64,000 bases of DNA from positions 75,704,278-75,768,277 of the forward strand of contig OX375873.1 in NCBI GenBank assembly GCA_947359465.1, given 5' to 3'. Position 1 is the first letter of the stretch. Each line of letters starts with the position of its first letter. Of this stretch, positions 24,401 through 32,808 are shown piece by piece. The translations under genes and the position numbers were made by a program. Below the pieces are notes generated by a model. The model ran no database searches, was not told the DNA's origin, and saw only the letters and a program-made list of their open reading frames with translations. The stretch is from Metellina segmentata. Lineage: Eukaryota > Arthropoda > Arachnida > Araneae > Tetragnathidae.

Positions 24401-27400
24401 ACTGTTCAAAACTCGAAAGTCGACGCAAAGTCTTACACTTCCGTCCTTTTTGGCCACACAGACGACTGGGTGTGCCCACTCACTGTCACTCTCTTCAATC
24501 AGTCCTTGTTCAAGTAACTCTTGGATTTGGCGATCCACCTCGTTTTGTAAGGCGATGGGAACCCGATAGGGATGCATTTTCTTTGGCACACAATCTTTAG
24601 TTAGTTTGATTGAATGTCCATCAACTCTGGCTCGGCCAGGTCGTGCACTGAAAATTTCTCGAACCCCTTCCAAGGTCTGAACTAATTGGTGTCGCTGTTC
24701 TTCGCACAACGCCTCTGTAGTCTGGAACACATGACCCTTAATATCGTCGGCAGATTGACTCTTATTTCGAGTAGGGGCATAAAAGATTTCCCCAAAGTCC
24801 TGATCTTGTTCGAAAATCAACCCCACCTGTTCAACTCGGGCTATATAAGGTCGTAGTTTGTTGAAATGCAGCTCTTTTCGGCTTTTATCCTCCATCTCGA
24901 CCAACGCAGAATGAGGTCGAGTTAACTGGATAATAGTTGCAGGTCCTGACCAGTTCTTCAGAAGTTTGTGACTAGAAGATGGAATAAGGATCAGTACCTT
25001 ATCACCAACCTTGAAAGTCTTTTCTCTCGCTCTCAGATTATATTTAGATGTGTAATAGCCTTGTGCCTTTTCGGCATTCCCTGCGGCAATCTCGTGTGCC
25101 GTTTTCATCCTTTGACGAAGGTCTTCTAAGTATTTTTCAACAGAAGGAGATGCTCCTGTTGGAATTTCGGTTTCTCCTAACCAACTCTCCTTAATTAATT
25201 TTAATGGACCTGGAGGTAACCTTCCATATACCAACTGAAATGGCGATACTCCCGTGGTACTGTGAGGTACTTCTCTGTATGCGAATAGTAAGAAAGGGAG
25301 ATGAATATCCCATTGTCGACCATTTTCTTGTATGTTCTTACTGAGCATATCCTTCAGGGTTTTGTTCCATCTCTCCACGGCTCCCATGCTTTCTGGATGC
25401 CCCGGAGTTGAAAATCTTGGTGACACCCCGATGACTTGCATGAAGCCCTTGGTGAGCTGTGCTGTGAAATTTGTCCCTTGATCGGTACAGATAGTTTTAG
25501 GAAACCCCGTCTGGGAGAAAATCTTCATCAGGACGTCGCAAGTTGTTTTCGCAGTAATGTTCTTGACTGGTATAGCTTCCGCCCATCTCGTGCACAAATC
25601 CACAGCACAAACGATAAACTTGTGCCCTCTTGAGGATGGTGGCTCTAGGGGACCAATACAATCTACACTCCACACTTCAAAAGGATTTTCAGGTCTCACA
25701 ATAGGTTGGATAGGAATTCTGTCATTGTAAGTGGTACCTCTACGTAGCTGGCAGACCTTGCAGCTTTCACAAAAATGCTTGACATCAATCTTGATATTCG
25801 GCCAGTAAAAGGAATACTTTATCCGTTGTTTGGTTTTCTGTTCTCCTAAATGACCGGCCAATGGAATTTCGTGTGCCATTTTTAGGACATAGGGCCTTTT
25901 AAATTTAGGCAAAATTACCTGCTGAATTTTCTCTCCTCCTACGATTTCTGAGTGTACCAATAACCCATCTTGCACTTCGAATGCATTTCTTCTATTTCTT
26001 GCTAATTCCCAAATATCCTTTAAACTTTCATCTTCCAATTGCAATTGCACGAACTCGTTCCGTTTCTCATTAACCCCAGGGTGATTTGCGGTGTCACTAC
26101 GGGCCAAGGTAAGTTCGTTTAAGGACGAAACTGAATAAATTTCTCCAACTCGAGAAACCCCTTCTTGGCTAATAATATTGCCATAAAGTTCCACCTTCGA
26201 GTTTAAAGCGTCATACGTTGAAACGCTTACGAGCATGTCGCTTACTAATTTTTCAGACACTGCACATGTCACTGGGATTTCTCCGTGTCGTCCGTCATTG
26301 ATTTTCACATGGATTATCTTGAGAGGTGCCATTTCTGTCTCACCAAATGCGGATACAATTTTAATTTTTCCTTCCCCTTCATTTTGAGAATCCTCAATCA
26401 GATCAGCCCGGATGACTGAAATCTGCGCTCCAGAGTCGATAATACCGTCGAAGATATTATTACCGCTTTTTAAACTCACTATCTTGAGTTCATCAATACC
26501 TCTTTGGTATTCTACAGGCTTTGTGACTGGAACGGTCACTTTTGCCGTCAACATCGATGGAGGCTCCACCATGTCTTCCCTTGCACATGATGTTGTAGCG
26601 TCTTGGGCTCCAATATTGCTCACAACTGCTGAAGTTTGTCTTCTTCCTAGCTTAGGACATGCGTTTCTAAGATGCTGAAATGATCCGCAAGAATAACACT
26701 GAATCTTCTTCTTCCTTCCCGCTTCATTTTTCGGACTCGTATTACGTTGATGAGTACTCCTCTCGTGAAACTGTCCATATCTAGCAGGAAAATCGGAGTT
26801 CCTTTCTTGAAAACGTCTTCTTTCTTGAAAATGTGAATTTCTTTCCTTATTTACAATATTTTCAGGTGAATGGAATTTCTTCTTGAACCCTCGAACACTT
26901 TCGTATTTGTCAAGGAGTTCCGCTAGAGTAGTAGGAGATTTTATTGTGCTCCACTCATCGACAAAATGCTCTCGCATTTCCGGAGGTACCTTACGTTTGA
27001 ATTGATCCGTAATTACCAGATGCTTTAACGTTTCGAAATCCGCAACCTCAAGACCTTGAATCCATTCTTCAAAATAATTTGTCAATTCAAAGGCAAAATC
27101 CTTCCACGATTTATCTTCAGTCCGCTTGAGCTGGACAAATTTCAATCGGAAGGTTTCTGGGCTTAGTTTAAACCTTTTTAGCAATAACCCTTTCACGTGG
27201 CTGTAGTCATATGCGACAGCCGCTTCTTCTCTAGCAATTAACTGAGTAATGTCATAGGGTAATAAACCCAAAAGCTGTGACACCCAGTCCTCCCTTTTTA
27301 TGTGAGCATGTTCTGCCTGCCTCTCGAAAAGAACCAGATATAGACTGATGTCTCCTTCTTTAGGATCGAACTTCTGCATCACTCTTTGTAGATCGTATAT

Positions 27401-30400
27401 GTGCTTAGAGTTGCTCGAATTCCCTTCATTTGATGTTTCTGTATTGTGACGGCCTTCCATTTCGAGCCTTAGCTTTTCTAACTCGAAAACAGAACGTTTC
27501 TCGAGTTCCATCACAAAACGTCTTTCTTCAGACTCAGCAGCGAGGCGCTTTTCCTCACTTTCAGCCAAGAAACGCCTTTCCTCGGCATTTTTCCGATCTG
27601 TTATGATACTGTTTAAAAGATTTTCGGTAAACTCCTGTTCATATTCTTCGCTGTTCAATATTGAGTTCTTTAAATCGATGATTTTGTGTTGCGGCAACAC
27701 ATCTAACCCCAATTCATCTGCCAACACCTTCAAATCCTCCTTCCTTGCTTTCGCGAGATACGCCATCCCAAACAAATTTAACTCAGGAATTAAATTTACG
27801 CCACAGAATGCAGAAATAAAAAAAATAAAAAGGTTGGAAACCTCACTCTAAATAGTCTAAAATTATGATTTATATTAACTTTACGCCTTAGCGACAAGCA
27901 TTCCCAGAAATCCCCGTTTTCCAAAACGAAATAGTTATTCTCTAACCCAATAACACAAAAAGTATCTAGTTCTGATGAACTGTTTCACAATTAACCATTA
28001 ATCTAATTAACACATGGTGTGCTAAATAAAATTTGCACTGTGGTGCACATAACACGTAAGTGTTCTAAACAAAATGAATAGCATTAGCTTTCAACAAAGT
28101 CTACTTTCGCTCCGTAATTGTGTGGGAGTTGCATGAATTAAAAAAAATTAAAACTCAGGATGAGCTCTCACCTTCATTTCCAGGGTTCGACGATCCTACC
28201 GACTGCGCCAGTAGTGGTCCGAGGCCGATGGTTGTTGATGAACTCCGTCGTGAAAGTTTAGTAAAAAAACTCAAAAGACACAAAGTCAAAATTCTGTATT
28301 TGGAGTATATTTTACTAAATTTAATCGATCGTCACGTAAGTTACATGTAGTATAAAGTAGCAATTACATTTGGATAGGCATTCAAAATTGTAACTTTCCT
28401 CCCACCGCTGTATAAAATCTTTTTCGAATCTCCTCTGTTCTAAAGATGGATTTTATCTTTTAGTTGTCTTGGTAACTATAACTATTTATTGCTCTGACTT
28501 TTTTAATTGGCTTTTGCCGCACTTCCTCGGCTTGAAATCTTGTGGACGTTTCTTTTAATTGAAAAAGCTTTGTTCTTAGGTTGCCAGCTTGGCGTTTTCT
28601 ATGTAGGGTTGCCAACTTGGCGTTTCACTTCTTGTAAGATGCGAGATGGCGAACCTTACAGTGGGCTTCACCAGTCTAAAGATTAGAAATATCTAGAAAA
28701 GCTGAATAACTCATTGAAAATTTTGATTGGTGTGTTTCACTTGTAAGCTGACAAAATGTACAGTAAGAATCTTTAATAAGAAATTATTTCTTCATAAATC
28801 ACAATGGGAACATGATAAATATTAAAATGTATATTCATCATCTAATCAAATTGAAACTGAATTACTTAATGAATGAAATAAATTCATTGATTAAAAATTC
28901 ATATTAAGTATTAATTACTAAATATCGATTTCCTTCTTTACTGATCAATTATTTCATTTTTCTGTAACTACATGGTTCCCACACCTTTGTCCAAAAAAAA
29001 ATTAAGGACATTCACGGACTTAAAAAAAAAAATTTGTTTTTTTCAAGGACCTAAAATTTTTTATAATGACCTAAAACAAAGCATGAGGAAAAGTTTTCAA
29101 TTAAAAAGAAAAATGTGAAAATATTAAAAAAGGCCAATTTTTTTTCTTAATTTTTTTAACTACTGACTGTCAAAAAAAGAGGAAAGGTTGTCATCAATTT
29201 TGGTTATAATTTGAATTTTCTTTTATCCCAGAACCTGTGAATTTTTTTTTGAAAAGTGAGCTTCGCGTCTCAATGCTAACTACCAGGCTACTTACACATA
29301 TATCGATTTCGGTCGTGCGTTAAAATATCGTACGATATATTCTTTGGTGGCACGAAGAAGAGTATTGTATGATTCAATCTACACACGACACAATCTCCAT
29401 TTTGCAATCGTCTACAGCCACTACAACAGACGGCTGTCGTGGTTTATTTTGTTTGCAAAACAAAACAAGTCCGAAGTTTTGACTGCCGTTACGACTTTTT
29501 TATTCTCTATTCCAAGTTTCTTATCTTCACGATCGTTAAAGATAGTAAAAATTTCAACGGATTTGAAACCTGCAGAAAATTTTACAAGGATACCTTAAAT
29601 GTGCTTTTCTGTAAATAAATAATTTTACAATTGTAACTTTTATATTTTCGCAATACGAATTTGATCACCTTTTACGAAGATATTCATTACGAACACAAAG
29701 GTGTATTAGAGATTTTCTATCTTCATGATCGTTAAAGATAGAGTAAACATTTTAACGGATTTGAAATCTGCAGAAAATTTTACACCAGATTGATACCTCA
29801 GTTAGTCCGAATTTTATGCAAAGCCCGAATTCTGCACGTGCTTGAAGAAACTTCCTCATTTTACAAAAACGGATGATTCATCAATCCGAAACTGTTAAGT
29901 TTTCATTCTTGTATGTACAACGTCAACTGTACAAATTTTTTAATGACAATGTAAGAGTGAAAGAAAAACAGTGACTCCCTTCAAAAACCTTAATATTTTC
30001 TTTGTATTTTTTCATCAATCTACGAGACAACTTTTAAAAATATTAAAAGAGGCGGAACACTTTCATGTTTGTATAGTTTATGCAAAAAAATGATGGGACG
30101 ACGCGTCAATGAAACATGGTTTATGACCTTGTGTGTGTTCATAAATATTTCACATGGTTCATGTATAGATCATCAATTGTGATTGTTCATATTTATATCA
30201 CATGGTGTCAAAACACATAACACCTCAAAATGACGCTCAAATTGTGCACCTGCCGTGAAGGAAACTAGTTTGGACACAAGTTCCAACACAAGATAAAATT
30301 ACACAATTATGTACTAGTAAAAAAAAAATCAAGTACTTTCAAGGACCTTTTACCAGGTTTTGTAATTTTCAAGGGCCCCTAGCTAGGAAAAAAAATTCAA

Positions 30401-31854
30401 GGACTTTTAAGGACCGTGGGAACCCTGAGTAGAATTTTATTTAAAAATGTGAGTAAAAATAAATAAGCATTACAAACGGAATTCTGAGCATATTAGAATA
30501 AAACCAGTTCAGTTTTGTATGACGCAATCTTATAATTTCTAAATACAATACATTTATTTTACAGGTTGCAAGGCGATGGGGAATACAGAAAAATCGACCT
30601 GCCATGAACTATGACAAGCTCAGTCGATCACTACGGTATTATTATGAGAAAGGCATCATGCAGAAAGTTGCAGGTATGTACAGAATTAAAATATAAGTTC
30701 TAAAAGTAATCCTTAGTTACAGAGAACTATTCAAATTATTGATTCAGCAACTTGTGATAACTTTAAAAAAGCTTGTTTTGGTGAAATCCCATTTGACAAA
30801 GCCATATTATTTTATGAAACATCAGTCCATTTGAAATACCAGAACAAAATGTATTTTCCCTTGTATTTCCCCACTTATATATTGGTGACCTGGATGTGGT
30901 ATGAAAATGCAACCTTTTTAAAAGCAGCTCTATAGCAATGTATAGTCCATTTGTTGCGAGTAGCTAGTGTGTGATTCTTGAGACCCTGGATTCTCCAAAT
31001 TCTCAGTGAAAATGAACTCATTCAAAGTGTGAGAGAAGAATTCATTGATGGCCTAGAAGATGATGATATTTTACTCCCCCAGACATGGGGCTGTCAGCTA
31101 GTAAGGCGCTTGAGTGCCTTGACACAGCGCTAAAATGGATTGAGCGGCAGCCTGAGAGTGCGACACACCATCTACAGCTACTCACCATCAAGAGCATGCA
31201 ATACGGCTGCAACAATTAAAGACTGAGAAACAACTGACTTTGACCGATAAACTCACGGAATGATACATTTTAATACAGTATGCAAGTACAAAATGTAAAC
31301 GAAATTGTTTTCATACTCATTAAATTAAAGTACATACTAAAGCAAAATATGTTTTATTGCTAAAAAAAATAACCTTTTTTCGTGAATTATATAATTATCT
31401 GGATGGGGTCTGGTCCCAATTGACGCTGACGATTGCAGTTCTGTTGTACTTTGCACATTTTAACAATAAAACGATGGAACAATTTAAAGTTAATTTATTA
31501 AAATCATTAAATGAAAGCATTTGACAAATATGTTTTTACTCATTTATAGGTGAGAGGTATGTATACCGATTTGTATCTGATCCTGAGACTCTTATATCAG
31601 TGAATATCAAGGATGCTCAAATGGATAAAATAGAAATAAATGACTACAGCTCAAGACAGCATTCCATAAACAGAAAAATATACGCATCTGATATAGGCCA
31701 TTACCACAATCACTCTAGTCACTGTTCAAGGATATCAAGACATCCAGATCACCATGGTTATCAACCACTAACTTGTCTTCAAGATTTGACTTCGTGTCCG
31801 ACAACAAGGGATAGTAGATGTGTGCACAACACAATGGATAATTGTGTTTTTTAA
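18186..31854 (+). CDS. ETV1/4/5: ETS transcription factor of the PEA3 group (3' part of gene, three exons)
   Basis: A nuclear DNA-binding regulator that recognises GGAA-core sites, normally acting downstream of receptor tyrosine kinase/MAPK signalling (family knowledge). The joined exons 18186-18487, 30565-30673 and 31550-31854 read through in one frame with phases 0 and 1 at the junctions. The ETS domain starts [16 protein letters not shown], continues [18 protein letters not shown], then [20 protein letters not shown] and [20 protein letters not shown]. The two recognition-helix arginines (RSLRYYY) are present. This wording is that of ETV1/4/5 and fly Ets96B rather than other ETS groups. 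A Ser/Pro-rich stretch precedes the domain. The tail after it, about 85 residues, is His-rich (HYHNHSSH) and I do not recognise it. The first exon here begins in phase 1, so upstream exons exist but were not found. The 12-kb intron holds the LTR retrotransposon. Confidence 0.93.
18490..19080. repeat. Intron with a diverged tandem duplication (period about 191 bp)
   Basis: GGTTCATGATGTTTGACA and CGCTTCACGAGACCTT occur near 18734 and again near 18925. CAACTGAAACTAGCA and GCACAGTGGGTTCTTG follow each time. Two diverged copies of one unit therefore lie side by side, between about 18720 and 19055. Confidence 0.65.
19082..19340 (-). mobile_element. SINE family A, near full-length copy
   Basis: On the - strand it contains GGGGCTGGTGCATGTTAAAT, CCTCACGTTGACGTGG, GTGGGGTGCCAGCTGGAG, CTAATCGTGATTCAAAATTT, GATTGATCCCGGACTG and GTTGTGTTACTCAAGTGCGA in order. 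This copy links the pieces seen separately elsewhere and shows that they are one family. The tRNA-like head is decayed. Confidence 0.7.
19801..21516 (-). pseudogene. Dead Tc1-type transposon with transposase
   Basis: Outer ends CAGTCGTGGAAAAAAGTATA (19801, preceded by TA) and an inverted partner ending near 21516 share GGAAAAAAGTATAAC. An inner repeat of the same motif starts near 19991, giving the IR/DR layout of many Tc1 elements. The - strand transposase reads [20 protein letters not shown], then [19 protein letters not shown], then [13 protein letters not shown] and [12 protein letters not shown]. The second catalytic Asp (QQDNA in relatives) is Asn. The first (SDE) appears lost as RMK. 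A stop follows WGILA although homology continues, so it is inactive. A SINE is inserted at 21011-21195. Confidence 0.8.
21011..21195 (-). mobile_element. SINE family A with well-preserved tRNA-like head
   Basis: On the - strand it starts ACCAACCGGTATAGTGGTTA, with A box TAGTGGTTAAGG and a perfect B box GGTTCGAATCC, the internal RNA polymerase III promoter. The body carries GCGGCTGGTGCACCTTAAAT and CCTCACGTTGGG. It is flanked by an imperfect 16-bp duplication, GTAATCCTCTGGGTAA (20995-21010) and GTAATCCTGTGGGCAA (21196-21211). It lies inside the dead Tc1 element, so it is younger. Confidence 0.85.
21520..22560. other. Intronic AT-rich stretch, nothing recognised
   Basis: Between the Tc1 relic and the LTR retrotransposon. 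No exon, RNA gene or repeat was recognised. Confidence 0.4.
22571..23021 (-). repeat. 3' LTR of the Gmr1-like element
   Basis: Same length and, as far as reading can show, same sequence as 28210-28660. It contains a TATA-like GTATAAAATC on the + strand, and the AATAAA-like hexamers are weak. Confidence 0.92.
23022..23030 (-). other. Polypurine tract next to the 3' LTR
   Basis: On the - strand GGAGGGACA directly precedes the LTR start TGTAAG. This is the expected place and composition for plus-strand priming, although it is short. Confidence 0.6.
23315..27775 (-). CDS. Gag-Pol polyprotein, order Gag-PR-IN-RT-RH
   Basis: One frame of 1486 residues. Gag: charged coiled-coil-like region at 50-110 ([17 protein letters not shown]), capsid at about 130-300 with a SCAN-like part at about 205-295, and CCHC knuckle C360-x2-C363-x4-H368-x4-C373. 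Protease: D447SGA. Integrase: zinc motif H635, H642, C672, C675; catalytic D705, D765, E801 (D-35-E); GPY/F-like module WSGP (942-945) to LRPY. Reverse transcriptase: D1154, core YIDD 1215-1218, LPFGLKNA. RNase H: D1366, E1408, D1433, D1476. All catalytic residues are present. Integrase before reverse transcriptase is the Gmr1 arrangement. There is no stop or frameshift between gag and pol. Start chosen at the first Met; Met4 is an alternative. Confidence 0.95.
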   Translation of the reverse strand: MFGMAYLAKARKEDLKVLADELGLDVLPQHKIIDLKNSILNSEEYEQEFTENLLNSIITDRKNAEERRFLAESEEKRLAAESEERRFVMELEKRSVFELEKLRLEMEGRHNTETSNEGNSSNSKHIYDLQRVMQKFDPKEGDISLYLVLFERQAEHAHIKREDWVSQLLGLLPYDITQLIAREEAAVAYDYSHVKGLLLKRFKLSPETFRLKFVQLKRTEDKSWKDFAFELTNYFEEWIQGLEVADFETLKHLVITDQFKRKVPPEMREHFVDEWSTIKSPTTLAELLDKYESVRGFKKKFHSPENIVNKERNSHFQERRRFQERNSDFPARYGQFHERSTHQRNTSPKNEAGRKKKIQCYSCGSFQHLRNACPKLGRRQTSAVVSNIGAQDATTSCAREDMVEPPSMLTAKVTVPVTKPVEYQRGIDELKIVSLKSGNNIFDGIIDSGAQISVIRADLIEDSQNEGEGKIKIVSAFGETEMAPLKIIHVKINDGRHGEIPVTCAVSEKLVSDMLVSVSTYDALNSKVELYGNIISQEGVSRVGEIYSVSSLNELTLARSDTANHPGVNEKRNEFVQLQLEDESLKDIWELARNRRNAFEVQDGLLVHSEIVGGEKIQQVILPKFKRPYVLKMAHEIPLAGHLGEQKTKQRIKYSFYWPNIKIDVKHFCESCKVCQLRRGTTYNDRIPIQPIVRPENPFEVWSVDCIGPLEPPSSRGHKFIVCAVDLCTRWAEAIPVKNITAKTTCDVLMKIFSQTGFPKTICTDQGTNFTAQLTKGFMQVIGVSPRFSTPGHPESMGAVERWNKTLKDMLSKNIQENGRQWDIHLPFLLFAYREVPHSTTGVSPFQLVYGRLPPGPLKLIKESWLGETEIPTGASPSVEKYLEDLRQRMKTAHEIAAGNAEKAQGYYTSKYNLRAREKTFKVGDKVLILIPSSSHKLLKNWSGPATIIQLTRPHSALVEMEDKSRKELHFNKLRPYIARVEQVGLIFEQDQDFGEIFYAPTRNKSQSADDIKGHVFQTTEALCEEQRHQLVQTLEGVREIFSARPGRARVDGHSIKLTKDCVPKKMHPYRVPIALQNEVDRQIQELLEQGLIEESDSEWAHPVVCVAKKDGSVRLCVDFRVLNSFTVPDAYPMQQATELLFEIGSAPFISVLDLTKGYWQIPLEEEAKPYSAFVTHSGHFQWNVLPFGLKNAGSTFQKSIDKVLKTHRKYCRAYIDDLAIFSSSWENHLRHIRDVLRTLQTVGLTVNLKKCEFGKKQVRFLGHIVGSGRHAPDPQKIEAMQNLARPTTKKELRGIIGLASYYREYIQDFSSLVLPLTNLTKKRVPNKIPWSDEEEASFQQLKQRLTEIPFLYTPVLDQPYQLYTDASATAIGACLAQQDEDGKERPIAFYSRKLTPCQTRWATIEREAYAVLSALKKFDTWIFGAQVQIVSDHNPLTYLTQGMPQGAKLARWALALQRYNMNILYRKGSKHGNADALSRIKIDEP
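28193..28210 (-). other. Primer-binding site, tRNA-Ser type
   Basis: On the - strand TGGCGCAGTCGGTAGGAT directly follows (or overlaps by one base) the 5' LTR. From memory of metazoan tRNA-Ser 3' ends plus CCA, it is complementary over 18 bases with one mismatch. It is followed by a 5' leader of about 420 bases up to the Gag start. Confidence 0.75.
28210..28660 (-). repeat. 5' LTR of the Gmr1-like element
   Basis: 451 bp, matching 22571-23021. It carries the element's promoter by position. The flank GTGGG begins at 28661. Confidence 0.92.
28971..30427. mobile_element. Old non-autonomous hAT-like element
   Basis: The left end CATGGTTCCCACACCTTTGT and the right end, whose complement is CAGGGTTCCCACGGTCCTTA, are inverted repeats. 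They continue inward with AAGGACA and TCAAGGAC blocks. The 8-base flanks do not match, so it is old or rearranged. The interior holds two direct copies of ATCGTTAAAGATAG, then TTTGAAATCTGCAGAAAATT (near 29530 and 29725), a motif also present in the Helitron-like repeats at 36 and 39 kb. No transposase frame was seen. Confidence 0.6.
30565..30673 (+). CDS. ETV1/4/5: ETS gene, exon B: recognition-helix half of ETS domain
   Basis: Acceptor TTTTACAG precedes it and donor GTATGT follows. It encodes [20 protein letters not shown] then [16 protein letters not shown], the most conserved part of the PEA3-group ETS domain, and ends in phase 1. Confidence 0.95.
31005..31219 (+). pseudogene. Fossil of a pogo/Tigger-like transposase C-terminus
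   Basis: In the intron between exons B and C. One frame reads [20 protein letters not shown]; after a frameshift another reads [20 protein letters not shown] followed by [15 protein letters not shown] to a stop. The pattern of a '[12 protein letters not shown]' helix at the end resembles CENP-B/Jerky/Tigger-type transposase tails (recollection, not searched). Confidence 0.45.
31550..31854 (+). CDS. ETV1/4/5: ETS gene, last coding exon: end of ETS domain and C-terminal tail
   Basis: Acceptor CATTTATAG precedes it. It encodes [18 protein letters not shown] and then a tail of about 85 residues that includes [17 protein letters not shown] and a stop at 31852-31854. The tail is longer on His and Ser than vertebrate ETV C-termini and may be lineage-specific. 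Confidence 0.92.
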
Positions 31855-31881
31855 AAACAAATGATGTATTTAGAATATTTA

Positions 31882-31887
31882 AATAAA
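31882..31887 (+). terminator. AATAAA polyadenylation signal candidate for the ETS gene
   Basis: AATAAA 28 bases after the stop. Further copies at 31964-31969 and 32279-32284 could be used instead. Which one is used cannot be told from sequence. Confidence 0.45.
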
Positions 31888-32485
31888 AATTTACTGTTCA
31901 GTAGTTACTTATATTAGAAAAGTTCAAGATCATGAAGATTATGAACTAAGAAATGCCTTTTGAAATAAAATTTCAGTTCCTTTACATTTGGTTGTAAAAA
32001 ATTTTAAATTTAGTTTTCACATAAACTGCACAAATTCTTTTATTATAATGACATTTATTTATGCAATATTGCATATTTTAAAGAATTTTAAAGTGTATAA
32101 TAGGTGAATGACAACAGTATAAAGTAGACTAATAACACTGTATTATTAAACTATTGTACTAATTATTTTAATAATTTAACAGTTGTATATAATTGTCGTC
32201 TAGTACATAAATAGTGACATCATATAACCAAATTATTCAATTCCAATGTATACATAAAATATCACTGTAAATAGACCAAATAAAATCATGTGATTTGTAT
32301 GTATTGAGTGTTCCTAAAAGTATTCAATTTTTATCACTTGTATTTTATTCAAACATTCTTTATATCTTTTTATTGATCAAAACTGCATTCTCACCATAGC
32401 ACATTCAGAACATATACAAATTATATGCAGTAAATCATAAAAGTAACAGTGTGTAATAACCGGGTACACAATCTGAAATAATGAT

Positions 32486-32491
32486 TTTATT
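32486..32491 (-). terminator. AATAAA polyadenylation signal candidate for DCTN6
   Basis: AATAAA on the - strand 121 bases downstream of the DCTN6 stop. It lies beyond the most distal ETS candidate at 32279-32284, so the two 3' UTRs may nearly meet or overlap. Confidence 0.45.
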
Positions 32492-32611
32492 TCATAAGAT
32501 AAGAGGCAAAGAATTAGAAACCAAGATACCTCTGCATTAGAAAATAACTTAACACATAATGTTTTAAAAATATATAAAGTATGTTACAAAACTTGATAGA
32601 AATCTTGAATA

Positions 32612-32698
32612 TCACTTGGAATCAATCCGAGTAGGTTTTCTCAAATGATGATAATTGGGTAAAATTTTTGTTAAGAAGTCTAACTGCAAAGTTTGGGG
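32612..32698 (-). CDS. DCTN6: DCTN6 exon 7 (C-terminus)
   Basis: Acceptor CTTTCAG; encodes [20 protein letters not shown], then KPTRIDSK and TGA. The hydrophobic helix [14 protein letters not shown] is the hallmark of the DCTN6 C-terminus. Confidence 0.95.
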   Translation of the reverse strand, partial: PQTLQLDFLTKILPNYHHLRKPTRIDSK

Positions 32699-32764
32699 CT
32701 GAAAGAGGAAATTTTTGAGAATCTAAATTTATCAATTTACATTGCATGTAAGAAATTTTTTAAA

Positions 32765-32808
<44 letters not shown>

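Larger units (their letters stand above)
22571..28660 (-). mobile_element. Intact Gmr1-like LTR retrotransposon (Ty3/gypsy superfamily)
   Basis: A 6090-bp element with 451-bp LTRs at both ends that look identical when read base by base. It is flanked by GTGGG at 22566-22570 and 28661-28665. Reading along the - strand, 28660-28210 is the 5' LTR, followed by a tRNA-Ser-type primer-binding site, one long gag-pol frame, a short purine tract and the 3' LTR. LTR ends are TGTAAG and CTACT. Domain order is Gag, PR, IN, RT, RH, unlike standard gypsy elements (PR, RT, RH, IN). There is no env-like frame. Identical LTRs and an open frame imply a very recent insertion. It sits antisense in an intron of the ETS gene. 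Confidence 0.93.

Noticed and set aside
23668..27851. Short + strand frames inside the LTR retrotransposon
   Set aside because: They lie opposite the 1486-residue Gag-Pol frame and have no features of their own.
22571..28660. Reading the LTR element as an endogenous retrovirus or errantivirus
   Set aside because: No envelope-like frame follows RNase H; only about 290 bases separate the pol stop from the 3' LTR.
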